DNA of 64,000 nt from positions 372,001 to 436,000 of the forward strand of contig NW_026912062.1 of NCBI RefSeq assembly GCF_963662255.1. The letters run 5' to 3'. Positions 22,214 to 33,644 of this stretch are shown here, piece by piece. This stretch comes from Cinclus cinclus. Taxonomy: Eukaryota; Chordata; Aves; Passeriformes; Cinclidae. Below the pieces are notes generated by a model that ran no database searches, was not told the origin of the DNA, and saw only the letters and a program-made list of their open reading frames with translations. The position numbers and the translations under genes were made by a program. The stretch's first letter is position 1. The number at the start of each line of letters is the position of its first letter.

Positions 22214-24754
22214 GGCCCAAACGCGCCCTACAAAATGACATCTGCCAAGTGGGCTCTTGAGTTTGGCTTCTTGGGGAAAAGTGCCTCCTTTCAGAGTCAA
22301 CTTGCCTGCGGCCCGTGCTGGGCTTTTGCCTCCAAAAATTCCATAAGGACGAGGATTTCTCCCAGACCAAAGCTGCCCCCTCCTCCAAACCTGGCTGCCA
22401 TCGGAGGCCCAAACGCGCCCTACAAAATGACATCTGCCAAGTGGGCTCTTGAGTTTGGCTTCTTGGGTGGAAGTACCTCCTTTCGAAGCCAACTTGCCTG
22501 CGGCCCGTGCTGGGCTTTTGACTACAAAAATTCCATAAGGACGAGGATTTCTCCCAGACCAAAGCTGCCCCCTCCTCCAAACCTGGCTGCCAACGGAGGC
22601 CCAAACGTGCCCTACAAAATGACATCTGCCAAGTGGGCTCTTGAGTTTGGCTTCTTGGGTGGAAGTGCCTCCTTTCAAAGCCAACTTGCCTGCGGCCCGT
22701 CCTGGGCTTTTGCCTACAAAAATTCCATAAGGACGAGGATTTCTCCCAGACCAAAGCTGCCCCCTCCTCCAAACCTGGCTGCCATCGGAGGCCCAAACGC
22801 GCCCTACAAAATGACACCTGCCAAGTGGGCTCTTGAGTTTGGCTTCTTGCGGAAAAGTGCCTCATTTCAAAGCCAAGTTGCCTAACTAGCCTGCGGCCCG
22901 TGCTGGGCTTTAGACTACAAAAATTCCATAAGGACGAGGATTTCTCCCAGACCAAAGCTGCCCCCTCTTCCAAACCTGGCCGCCATCGGAGGCCCAAACG
23001 CGCCCCACAAAATGACATCTGCATTGAGGGTTCTTGAGTTTGGCTTCTTGGGGAAAAGTGCCACCTTTCGGAGCCAACTTGCCTAACTTGCCTGCGGCCC
23101 GTGCTGGGCTTTTGCCTACAAAAATTCCATAAGGACGAGGATTCCTCCCAGACCAAAGCTGCCCCCTCCTCCAAACCTGGCTGCCATCGGAGGCCCAAAC
23201 GTGCCCTACAAAATGACATCTGCCAAGTGGGCTCTTGAGTTTGGCTTCTTGGGTGGAAGTGCCTCCTTTCAAAGCCAACTTGCCTGCGGCCCGTCCTGGG
23301 CTTTTGCCTACAAAAATTCCATAAGGACGAGGATTTCTCCCAGACCAAAGCTGCCCCCTCCTCCAAACCTGGCTGCCATCGGAGGCCCAAACGCGCCCTA
23401 CAAAATGACATCTGCCAAGTGGGCTCTTGAGTTTGGCTTCTTGGGTGGAAGTGCCTCCTTTCAAAGCCAACTTGCCTAACTAGCCTGCATCCCATTCTGG
23501 GCTTTTGCCTACAAAAATTCCATAAGGACGAGGATTTCTCCCAGACCAAAGCTGCCCACTCCTCCAAACCTGGCTGCCATCGGAGGCCCAAACGCGCCCC
23601 ACAAAATGACATCTGCATTGAGGGTTCTTGAGTTTGGCTTCTTGGGGGAAAGTGCCTCCTTTCAAAGCCAGCCTGCCTGCAGCCCGTGCTGGGCTTTAGA
23701 CTACCAAAATTGCATAAGGACGAGGATTTCTCCCAGACCAAAGCTGCCCCCTCCTCCAAACCTGGCTGCCATCGGAGGCCCAAACGCGCCCCACAAAATG
23801 ACATCTGCATTGAGGGTTCTTGAGTTTGGCTTCTTGGGGAAAAGTGCCTCCTTTCGGAGCCAACTTGCCTAACTTGCCTGCGGCCCACGCAGGGCTTTTG
23901 CCTACAAAAATTCCATAAGGACGAGGATTTCTCCCAGACCAAAGCTGCCCCCTCCTCCAAACCTGGCTGCCATCGGAGGCCCAAACGTGCCCTACAAAAT
24001 GACACCTGCCAAGTGGGCTCTTGAGTTTGGCTTCTTGGGTGGAAGTACCTCCTTTCAAAGCCAACTTGCCTGCGGCCCGTCCTGGGCTTTTGCCTCCAAA
24101 AATTCCATAAGGACGAGGATTTCTCCCAGACCAAAGCTGCCCCCTCCTCCAAACCTGGCTGCCATCGGAGGCCCAAACGTGCCCTACAAAATGACACCTG
24201 CCAAGTGGGCTCTTGAGTTTGGCTTCTTGGGTGGAAGTACCTCCTTTCAAAGCCAACTTGCCTGCGGCCCGTCCTGGGCTTTTGCCTACAAAAATTCCAT
24301 AAGGACGAGGATTTCTCCCAGACCAAAGCTGCCCCCTCCTCCAAACCTGGCTGCCATTGGAGGCCCAAACGCGCCCTACAAAATGACATCTGCCAAGTGG
24401 GCTCTTGAGTTTGGCTTCTTGGGGGAAAGTGCCTCCTTTCAAAGCCAACTTGCCTAACTAGCCTGCGGCCCGTGCTGGGCTTTAGACTACAAAAATTCCA
24501 GAAGGACGAGGATTTCTCCCAGACCAAAGCTGCCCCCTCCTCCAAACCTGGCTGCCATCGGAGGCCCAAACGTGCCCTACAAAATGACACCTGCCAAGTG
24601 GGCTCTTGAGTTTGGCTTCTTGGGTGGAAGTGCCTCCTTTCAAAGCCAACTTGCCTGCGGCCCGTCCCGGGCTTTTGCCTACAAAAATTCCATAAGGACG
24701 AGGATTTCTCCCAGACCAAAGCTGCCCCCTCCTCCAAACCTGGCTGCCATCGGT
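22214..24754 (+). repeat. Tandem 2,541-bp higher-order unit, copy 1
   Basis: Thirteen monomers (13 x 192 + 5 x 9 = 2,541). The next 2,541 bases repeat it almost perfectly. Shared rare markers include ctgccaacggagg (about 22,590 and 25,131), gccacctttc (about 23,060 and 25,601), gcccactcctcc (about 23,556 and 26,097) and agccagcctgcc (about 23,668 and 26,209). Differences seen are few: cataagg against cagaagg near 22,535 and near 23,128, and tttcggagcc against tttctgagcc near 23,068. Confidence 0.87.
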
Positions 24755-27295
24755 GGCCCAAACGCGCCCTACAAAATGACATCTGCCAAGTGGGCTCTTG
24801 AGTTTGGCTTCTTGGGGAAAAGTGCCTCCTTTCAGAGTCAACTTGCCTGCGGCCCGTGCTGGGCTTTTGCCTCCAAAAATTCCATAAGGACGAGGATTTC
24901 TCCCAGACCAAAGCTGCCCCCTCCTCCAAACCTGGCTGCCATCGGAGGCCCAAACGCGCCCTACAAAATGACATCTGCCAAGTGGGCTCTTGAGTTTGGC
25001 TTCTTGGGTGGAAGTACCTCCTTTCGAAGCCAACTTGCCTGCGGCCCGTGCTGGGCTTTTGACTACAAAAATTCCAGAAGGACGAGGATTTCTCCCAGAC
25101 CAAAGCTGCCCCCTCCTCCAAACCTGGCTGCCAACGGAGGCCCAAACGTGCCCTACAAAATGACATCTGCCAAGTGGGCTCTTGAGTTTGGCTTCTTGGG
25201 TGGAAGTGCCTCCTTTCAAAGCCAACTTGCCTGCGGCCCGTCCTGGGCTTTTGCCTACAAAAATTCCATAAGGACGAGGATTTCTCCCAGACCAAAGCTG
25301 CCCCCTCCTCCAAACCTGGCTGCCATCGGAGGCCCAAACGCGCCCTACAAAATGACACCTGCCAAGTGGGCTCTTGAGTTTGGCTTCTTGCGGAAAAGTG
25401 CCTCATTTCAAAGCCAAGTTGCCTAACTAGCCTGCGGCCCGTGCTGGGCTTTAGACTACAAAAATTCCATAAGGACGAGGATTTCTCCCAGACCAAAGCT
25501 GCCCCCTCTTCCAAACCTGGCCGCCATCGGAGGCCCAAACGCGCCCCACAAAATGACATCTGCATTGAGGGTTCTTGAGTTTGGCTTCTTGGGGAAAAGT
25601 GCCACCTTTCTGAGCCAACTTGCCTAACTTGCCTGCGGCCCGTGCTGGGCTTTTGCCTACAAAAATTCCAGAAGGACGAGGATTCCTCCCAGACCAAAGC
25701 TGCCCCCTCCTCCAAACCTGGCTGCCATCGGAGGCCCAAACGTGCCCTACAAAATGACATCTGCCAAGTGGGCTCTTGAGTTTGGCTTCTTGGGTGGAAG
25801 TGCCTCCTTTCAAAGCCAACTTGCCTGCGGCCCGTCCTGGGCTTTTGCCTACAAAAATTCCATAAGGACGAGGATTTCTCCCAGACCAAAGCTGCCCCCT
25901 CCTCCAAACCTGGCTGCCATCGGAGGCCCAAACGCGCCCTACAAAATGACATCTGCCAAGTGGGCTCTTGAGTTTGGCTTCTTGGGTGGAAGTGCCTCCT
26001 TTCAAAGCCAACTTGCCTAACTAGCCTGCATCCCATTCTGGGCTTTTGCCTACAAAAATTCCATAAGGACGAGGATTTCTCCCAGACCAAAGCTGCCCAC
26101 TCCTCCAAACCTGGCTGCCATCGGAGGCCCAAACGCGCCCCACAAAATGACATCTGCATTGAGGGTTCTTGAGTTTGGCTTCTTGGGGGAAAGTGCCTCC
26201 TTTCAAAGCCAGCCTGCCTGCAGCCCGTGCTGGGCTTTAGACTACCAAAATTGCATAAGGACGAGGATTTCTCCCAGACCAAAGCTGCCCCCTCCTCCAA
26301 ACCTGGCTGCCATCGGAGGCCCAAACGCGCCCCACAAAATGACATCTGCATTGAGGGTTCTTGAGTTTGGCTTCTTGGGGAAAAGTGCCTCCTTTCGGAG
26401 CCAACTTGCCTAACTTGCCTGCGGCCCACGCAGGGCTTTTGCCTACAAAAATTCCATAAGGACGAGGATTTCTCCCAGACCAAAGCTGCCCCCTCCTCCA
26501 AACCTGGCTGCCATCGGAGGCCCAAACGTGCCCTACAAAATGACACCTGCCAAGTGGGCTCTTGAGTTTGGCTTCTTGGGTGGAAGTACCTCCTTTCAAA
26601 GCCAACTTGCCTGCGGCCCGTCCTGGGCTTTTGCCTCCAAAAATTCCATAAGGACGAGGATTTCTCCCAGACCAAAGCTGCCCCCTCCTCCAAACCTGGC
26701 TGCCATCGGAGGCCCAAACGTGCCCTACAAAATGACACCTGCCAAGTGGGCTCTTGAGTTTGGCTTCTTGGGTGGAAGTACCTCCTTTCAAAGCCAACTT
26801 GCCTGCGGCCCGTCCTGGGCTTTTGCCTACAAAAATTCCATAAGGACGAGGATTTCTCCCAGACCAAAGCTGCCCCCTCCTCCAAACCTGGCTGCCATTG
26901 GAGGCCCAAACGCGCCCTACAAAATGACATCTGCCAAGTGGGCTCTTGAGTTTGGCTTCTTGGGGGAAAGTGCCTCCTTTCAAAGCCAACTTGCCTAACT
27001 AGCCTGCGGCCCGTGCTGGGCTTTAGACTACAAAAATTCCAGAAGGACGAGGATTTCTCCCAGACCAAAGCTGCCCCCTCCTCCAAACCTGGCTGCCATC
27101 GGAGGCCCAAACGTGCCCTACAAAATGACACCTGCCAAGTGGGCTCTTGAGTTTGGCTTCTTGGGTGGAAGTGCCTCCTTTCAAAGCCAACTTGCCTGCG
27201 GCCCGTCCCGGGCTTTTGCCTACAAAAATTCCATAAGGACGAGGATTTCTCCCAGACCAAAGCTGCCCCCTCCTCCAAACCTGGCTGCCATCGGT
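24755..27295 (+). repeat. Tandem 2,541-bp higher-order unit, copy 2
   Basis: This is the second 13-monomer copy. Agreement is lost near 27,330, where agcgggctcctgag replaces agtgggctcttgag. The left boundary is set by the switch from atcggagg (about 22,212) to atcggtgg (about 24,753). Confidence 0.85.
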
Positions 27296-27720
27296 GGCCC
27301 AAACGCGCCCTACAAAATGACATCTGCCAAGCGGGCTCCTGAGTTTGGCGTCTTGGGGGAAAGTCCCTCCTTTCGGAGCCAACTTGCCTGCAGCCCGTGC
27401 TGGGCTTTAGACTACAAAAATTCCATAACGACGAGGATATCTCCCAGACCAAAGCTGCCCCCTCCTCCAAACCTGGCTGCCATCGGAGGCCCAAACGCGC
27501 CCCACAAAATGACACCTGCATTGAGGGTTCTTGAGTTTGGCTTCTTGGGGAAAAGTGCCTCCTTTCGGAGCCAACTTGCCTAACTTGCCTGCGGCCCGTC
27601 CTGGGCTTTTGCTACAAAAATTCCAGAAGGACGAGGATTTCTCCCAGACCAAAGCTGCCCCCTCCTCCAAACCTGGCTGCCATCGGAGGTCCAAAATCGC
27701 CCTACAAAATGACATCTGCA

Positions 27721-28111
27721 TTGTGGGTTCTTGAGTTTGGCTTCTTGGGGAAAAGTGCCTCCTTTCAAAGCAACTTGCCTAACTTGCCTGCGGCCCATGC
27801 GGGGTTTTTGCCTCCAAAAATTCCATAAGGACGAGGATTTCTCCCAGACCAAAGCTGCCCCCTCCTCCAAACCTGGCTGCCATCGGAGGCCCAAACGCGC
27901 CCTACAAAATGACACCTGCCAAGTGGGCTCTTGAGTTTGGCTTCTTGGGGAAAAGTGACTCCTTTCAAAACCAACTTGCCTGCGTCCCGTCCCGGGCTTT
28001 TGCTACAAAAATTCCATAAGGACGAGGATTCCTCCCAGACCAAAGCTGCCCCCTCCTCCAAACCTGGCTGCCATCGGAGGCCCAAACGCGCCCTACAAAA
28101 TGACATCTGCA
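27721..28111 (+). repeat. Local 391-bp (two-monomer) tandem duplication, first copy
   Basis: Contains one 200-bp monomer (9-bp insertion, one base lost in caaagcaac) and one 191-bp monomer (gtcccgtcccgggcttttgctac). The next 391 bases, 28,112-28,502, repeat it with small changes (gcctcc against gcctac, gaaaagtgact against gaaaaatgact). The same pair occurs again around 45,338-45,738 as a single copy and around 60,787-61,568 as a double copy. Confidence 0.82.
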
Positions 28112-28502
28112 TTGTGGGTTCTTGAGTTTGGCTTCTTGGGGAAAAGTGCCTCCTTTCAAAGCAACTTGCCTAACTTGCCTGCGGCCCATGCGGGGTTTTT
28201 GCCTACAAAAATTCCATAAGGACGAGGATTTCTCCCAGACCAAAGCTGCCCCCTCCTCCAAACCTGGCTGCCATCGGAGGCCCAAACGCGCCCTACAAAA
28301 TGACACCTGCCAAGTGGGCTCTTGAGTTTGGCTTCTTGGGGAAAAATGACTCCTTTCAAAACCAACTTGCCTGCGTCCCGTCCCGGGCTTTTGCTACAAA
28401 AATTCCATAAGGACGAGGATTCCTCCCAGACCCAAGCTGCCCCCTCCTCCAAACCTGGCTGCCATCGGAGGCCCAAACGCGCCCTACAAAATGACATCTG
28501 CC
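28112..28502 (+). repeat. Local 391-bp (two-monomer) tandem duplication, second copy
   Basis: Repeats 27,721-28,111. It carries the derived agacccaagctgcc (about 28,429), also seen near 35,261, 37,822 and 45,648, which ties those later stretches to this one. Confidence 0.8.
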
Positions 28503-29113
28503 AAGTGGGCTCTTGAGTTTGGCTTTCTGGGGAAAAGTGCCTCCTTTCGGAGTCAACTTGCCTGCGGCCCATGCAGGGCTTTTGCCTACAAAAATTCCAT
28601 AAGGACGAGGATTTCTCCCAGACCAAAGCTGCCCCCTCCTCCAAACCTGGCTGCCATCGGAGGCCCAAACGTGCCCTACAAAATGACATCTGCCAAGTGG
28701 GCTCTTGAGTTTGGCTTCTTGGGAGGAAGTACCTCCTTTCAAAGCCAACTTGCCTGCGGCCCGTCCTGGGCTTTTGCCTACAAAAATTCCATAAGGACGA
28801 GGATTTCTCCCAGACCAAAGCTGCCCCCTCCTCCAAACCTGGCTGCCATTGGAGGCCCAAACGCGCCCTACAAAATGACATCTGCCAAGTGGGCTCTTGA
28901 GTTTGGCTTCTTGGGGGAAAGTGCCTCCTTTCAAAGCCAACTTGCCTAACTAGCCTGCGGCCCGTGCTGGGCTTTAGACTACAAAAATTCCATAAGGACG
29001 AGGATTTCTCCCAGACCAAAGCTGCCCCCTCCTCCAAACCTGGCTGCCATCAGAGGCCCAAACGCGCCCTACAAAATGACATCTGCCAAGTGGGCTCTTG
29101 AGTTTGGCTTCTT

Positions 29114-30310
29114 GCGGAAAAGTGACTCCTTTCAAAGCCAACTTGCCTGCGGCCCGTCCTGGGCTTTTGCCTACAAAAATTCCAGAAGGATGAGGATTTC
29201 TCCCAGACCAAAGCTGCCCCCTCCTCCAAACCTGGCTGCCATCGGAGGCCCAAACGCGCCCTACAAAATGACATCTGCCAAGTGGGCTCCTGAGTTTGGC
29301 TTCTTGGGGGAAAGTGCCTCCTTTCGGAGCCAACTTGCCTGCAGCCCGTGCTGGGCTTTAGACTACAAAAATTCCATAAGGACGAGGATTTCTCCCAGAC
29401 CAAAGCTGCCCCCTCCTCCAAACCTGGCTGCCATCGGAGGCCCAAACGCGCCCTACAAAATGACATCTGCATTGAGGGTTCTTGAGTTTGGCTTCTTGGG
29501 GAAAAGTGCCTCCTTTCAAAGCCAACTTGCCTAACTTGCCTGCGGCCCGTCCTGGGCTTTTGCCTACAAAAATTCCATAAGGACAAGGATTTCTCCCAGA
29601 CCAAAGCTGCTCCCACCTCCAAACCTGGCTGCCATCGGAGGCCCAAACGCGCCCTACAAAATGACATCTGCCAAGTGGGCTCTTGAGTTTGGCTTCTTGG
29701 GGAAAAGTGCCTCCTTTCAGAGTCAACTTGCCTGCGGCCCGTGCTGGGCTTTTGCCTCCAAAAATTCCATAAGAACGAAGATTTCTCCCAGACCAAAGCT
29801 GCCCCCTCCTCCAAACCTGGCTGCCATCGGAGGCCCAAACGCGCCCTACAAAATGACATCTGCCAAGTGGGCTCTTGAGTTTGGCTTCTTGGGTGGAAGT
29901 ACCTCCTTTCGAAGCCAACTTGCCTGCGGCCCGTGCTGGGCTTTTGCCTACAAAAATTCCAGAAGGACGAGGATTTCTCCCAGACCAAAGCTGCCCCCTC
30001 CTCCAAACCTGGCTGCCATCGGAGGCCCAAACGTGCCCTACAAAATGACATCTGCCAAGTGGGCTCTTGAGTTTGGCTTCTTGGGTGGAAGTGCCTCCTT
30101 TCAAAGCCAACTTGCCTGCGGCCCGTCCTGGGCTTTTGCCTACAAAAATTCCATAAGGACGAGGATTTCTCCCAGACCAAAGCTGCCCCCTCCTCCAAAC
30201 CTGGCTGCCATCGGAGGCCCAAACGCGCCCTACAAAATGACACCTGCCAAGTGGGCTCTTGAGTTTGGCTTCTTGGGGAAAAGTGCCTCCTTTCAAAGCC
30301 AACTTGCCTA
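29114..30310 (+). repeat. Satellite segment leading to the first anchor cassette
   Basis: Six monomers of the common types. It includes ggatgagg (about 29,190) and aagaacgaagatt (about 29,771), both CpG-loss forms of the usual ggacgagg. Segments of it recur upstream of later anchors, for example the run cagagtcaac, gtgctgggcttttgcctcc, then gtacctcctttcgaagcc. No non-satellite sequence. Confidence 0.75.
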
Positions 30311-33300
30311 AATAGCCTGCAGCCCATTCTGGGCTTTTGCCTACAAAAATTCCATAAGGACGAGGATTTCTCCCAGACCAAAGCTGCCCCCTCCTCCAAA
30401 CCTAGCTGCCATCGGTGGCCCAAACGCGCCCTACAAAATGACATCTGCCAAGTGGGCTCCTGAGTTTGGCTTCTTGGGGAAAAGTGCCTCCTTTCGGAGC
30501 CAACTTGCCTGCAGCCCGTGCTGGGCTTTAGACTACAAAAATTCCATAACGACGAGGATTTCTCCCAGACCAAAGCTGCCCCCTCCTCCAAACCTGGCTG
30601 CCATTGGAGGACCAAACGCGCCCCACAAAATGACATCTGCATTGAGGGTTCTTGAGTTTGGCTTCTTGGGGAAAAGTGCCTCCTTTCGGAGCCAACTTGC
30701 CTAACTTGCCTGCGGCCCGTCCTGGGCTTTTGAGTTCAAAAATTCCATAAGGACGAGGATTTCTCCCAGACCAAAGCTGCCCCCTCCTCCAAACCTGGCT
30801 GCCATCGGAGGCCCAAACGCGCCCTACAAAATGACACCTGCCAAGTGGGCTCTTGAGTTTGGCTTCTTGGGGAAAAGTGACTCCTTTCAAAACCAACTTG
30901 CCTGCGTCCCGTCCCGGGCTTTTGCTACAAAAATTCCATAAGGACGAGGATTCCTCCCAGACCAAAGCTGCCCCCTCCTCCAAACCTGGCTGCCATCGGA
31001 GGCCCAAACGCGCCCTACAAAATGACATCTGCCAAGTGGGCTCTTGAGTTTGGCTTCTTGGGGAAAAGTGCCTCCTTTCGGAGCCAAATTGCCTAACTTG
31101 CCTGCGGCCCGTGCTGGGCTTTTGCCTCCAAAAATTCCATAAGGACGAGGATTTCTCCCAGACCAAAGCTGCCCCCTCCTCCAAACCTGGCTGCCATCGG
31201 AGGCCCAAACGCGCCCCACAAAATGACACCTGCATTGAGGGTTCTTGAGTTTGGCTTCCTGGGGAAAAGTGCCTCCTTTCGGAGTCAACTTGCCTGCGGC
31301 CCATGCAGGGCTTTTGCCTACAAAAATTCCAGAAGGACGAGGATTTCTCCCAGACCAAAGCTGCCCCCTCCTCCAAACCTGGCTGCCATCGGAGGCCCAA
31401 ACGTGCCCTACAAAATGACACCTGCCAAGTGGGCTCTTGAGTTTGGCGTCTTGGGTGGAAGTGCCTCCTTTCAAAGCCAACTTGCCTGCTGCCCGTCCTG
31501 GGCTTTTGCCTCCAAAAATTCCAGAAGGACGAGGATTTCTCCCAGACCAAAGCTGCCCCCTCCTCCAAACCTGGCTGCCATCGGAGGCCCAAACGCGCCC
31601 TACAAAATGACATTTGCCAAGTGGGCTCTTGAGTTTGGCTTCTTGCGGAAAAGTGCCTCATTTCAAAGCCAAGTTGCCTAACTAGCCTGCGGCCCGTGCT
31701 GGGCTTTAGACTACAAAAATTCCATAAGGACGAGGATTTCTCCCAGACCAAAGCTGCCCCCTCCTCCAAACCTGGCCGCCATCGGAGGCCCAAACGCGCC
31801 CCACAAAATGACATCTGCATTGAGGGTTCTTGAGTTTGGCTTCTTGGGGAAAAGTGCCACCTTTCGGAGCCAACTTGCCTAACTTGCCTGCGGCCCGTGC
31901 TGGGCTTTTGCCTACAAAAATTCCAGAAGGACGAGGATTCCTCCCAGACCAAAGCTGCCCCCTCCTCCAAACCTGGCTGCCATCGGAGGCCCAAACGTGC
32001 CCTACAAAATGACATCTGCCAAGTGGGCTCTTGAGTTTGGCTTCTTGGGTGGAAGTGCCTCCTTTCAAAGCCAACTTGCCTGCGGCCCGTCCTGGGCTTT
32101 TGCCTACAAAAATTCCATAAGGACGAGGATTTCTCCCAGACCAAAGCTGCCCCCTCCTCCAAACCTGGCTGCCATCGGAGGCCCAAACGCGCCCTACAAA
32201 ATGACATCTGCCAAGTGGGCTCTTGAGTTTGGCTTCTTGCGGAAAAGTGCCTCCTTTCAAAGCCAACTTGCCTAACTAGCCTGCAGCCCATTCTGGGCTT
32301 TTGCCTACAAAAATTCCATAAGGACGAGGATTTCTCCCAGACCAAAGCTGCCCCCTCCTCCAAACCTGGCTGCCATCGGAGGCCCAAACGCGCCCCACAA
32401 AATGACATCTGCATTGAGGGTTCTTGAGTTTGGCTTCTTGGGGGAAAGTGCCTCCTTTCAAAGCCAGCTTGCCTGCAGCCCGTGCTGGGCTTTAGACTAC
32501 CAAAATTGCATAAGGACGAGGATTTCTCCCAGACCAAAGCTGCCCCCTCCTCCAAACCTGGCTGCCATCGGAGGCCCAAACGCGCCCCACAAAATGACAT
32601 CTGCATTGAGGGTTCTTGAGTTTGGCTTCTTGGGGAAAAGTGCCTCCTTTCGGAGCCAACTTGCCTAACTTGCCTGCGGCCCATGCAGGGCTTTTGCCTA
32701 CAAAAATTCCATAAGGACGAGGATTTCTCCCAGACCAAAGCTGCCCCCTCCTCCAAACCTGGCTGCCATCGGAGGCCCAAACGTGCCCTACAAAATAACA
32801 CCTGCCAAGTGGGCTCTTGAGTTTGGCTTCTTGGGTGGAAGTACCTCCTTTCAAAGCCAACTTGCCTGCGGCCCGTCCTGGGCTTTTGCCTACAAAAATT
32901 CCATAAGGACGAGGATTTCTCCCAGAGCAAAGCTGCCCCCTCCTCCAAACCTGGCTGCCATCGGAGGCCCAAACGCGCCCTACAAAATGACATCTGCCAA
33001 GTGGGTTCTTGAGTTTGGCTTCTTGGGGAAAAGTGCCTCCTTTCAAAGCAACTTGCCTAACTTGCCTGCGGCCCACGCAGGGTTTTTGCCTACAAAAATT
33101 CCATAAGGACGAGGATTTCTCCCAGACCAAAGCTGCCCCCTCCTCCAAACCTGGCTGCCATCGGAGGCCCAAACGCGCCCTACAAAATGACATCTGCCAA
33201 GTGGGCTCTTGAGTTTGGCTTCTTGGGTGGAAGTACCTCCTTTCGAAGCCAACTTGCCTGCGGCCTGTGCTGGGCTTTTGCCTACAAAAATTCCATAAGG

Positions 33301-33644
33301 ACGAGGATTTCTCCCAGACCAAAGCTGCCCCCTCCTCCAAACCTGGCTGCCATCGGAGGCCCAAACGTGCCCTACAAAATGACATCTGCCAAGTGGGCTC
33401 TTGAGTTTGGCTTCTTGGGTGGAAGTGCCTCCTTTCAAAGCCAACTTGCCTGCGGCCCGTGCTGGGCTTTTGCCTACAAAAATTCCATAAGGACGAGGAT
33501 TTCTCCCAGACCAAAGCTGCCCCCTCCTCCAAACCTGGCTGCCATCGGAGGCCCAAACGCGCCCTACAAAATGACACCTGCCAAGTGGGCTCTTGAGTTT
33601 GGCTTCTTGGGGAAAAGTGCCTCCTTTCAAAGCCAACTTGCCTA
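30311..33644 (+). repeat. Anchored higher-order unit 1 (3,334 bp, 17 monomers)
   Basis: Begins with the anchor cassette of about 640 bp. Its linked marks in order are aatagcctgcagccc, cctagctgccatcggtgg, gtgggctcctgag, gggctttagactac, ccataacgacgagg, gcattgaggg, and the gactcc/gtcccgtcccgggc pair. In this copy the last head reads gcttttgctacaaaaa and one head reads ttttgagttcaaaaa, unlike the later cassettes. The body holds the gccacctttc marker (31,858) and the ccaaaattgc marker (32,499). An earlier relative of the cassette lies in block A at 4,078. Confidence 0.83.

Larger units (their letters stand above)
27225..29113 (+). repeat. Dispersed 1.9-kb block R, copy 1
   Basis: Matches 60,291-62,179 at a constant offset of 33,066 bp. 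Shared private variants are cgaggatatctccc (27,432 and 60,498), ggaggtccaaaatcgcc (27,686 and 60,752), the deletion caaagcaac (27,766 and 60,832), gaaaaatgactcc (28,341 and 61,407), tgggaggaagtacc and ccattggagg. It holds nine to ten monomers, including the 391-bp local duplication. The ends are where agreement fails: the head gcccgtcccgggc against gcccattctgggc on the left, and cttgcggaaaagtgact against cttggggaaaagtgcct on the right. Confidence 0.83.

Noticed and set aside
21756..27521. A 1,921-codon open reading frame on the minus strand made of 64/67-residue repeats, and dozens of shorter ones in other frames
   Set aside because: Several frames on both strands are open at once because the monomer is a multiple of three. 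One-base deletions shared among copies break all frames. There is no start context, domain, signal peptide or unique end. These are products of the repeat, not genes.
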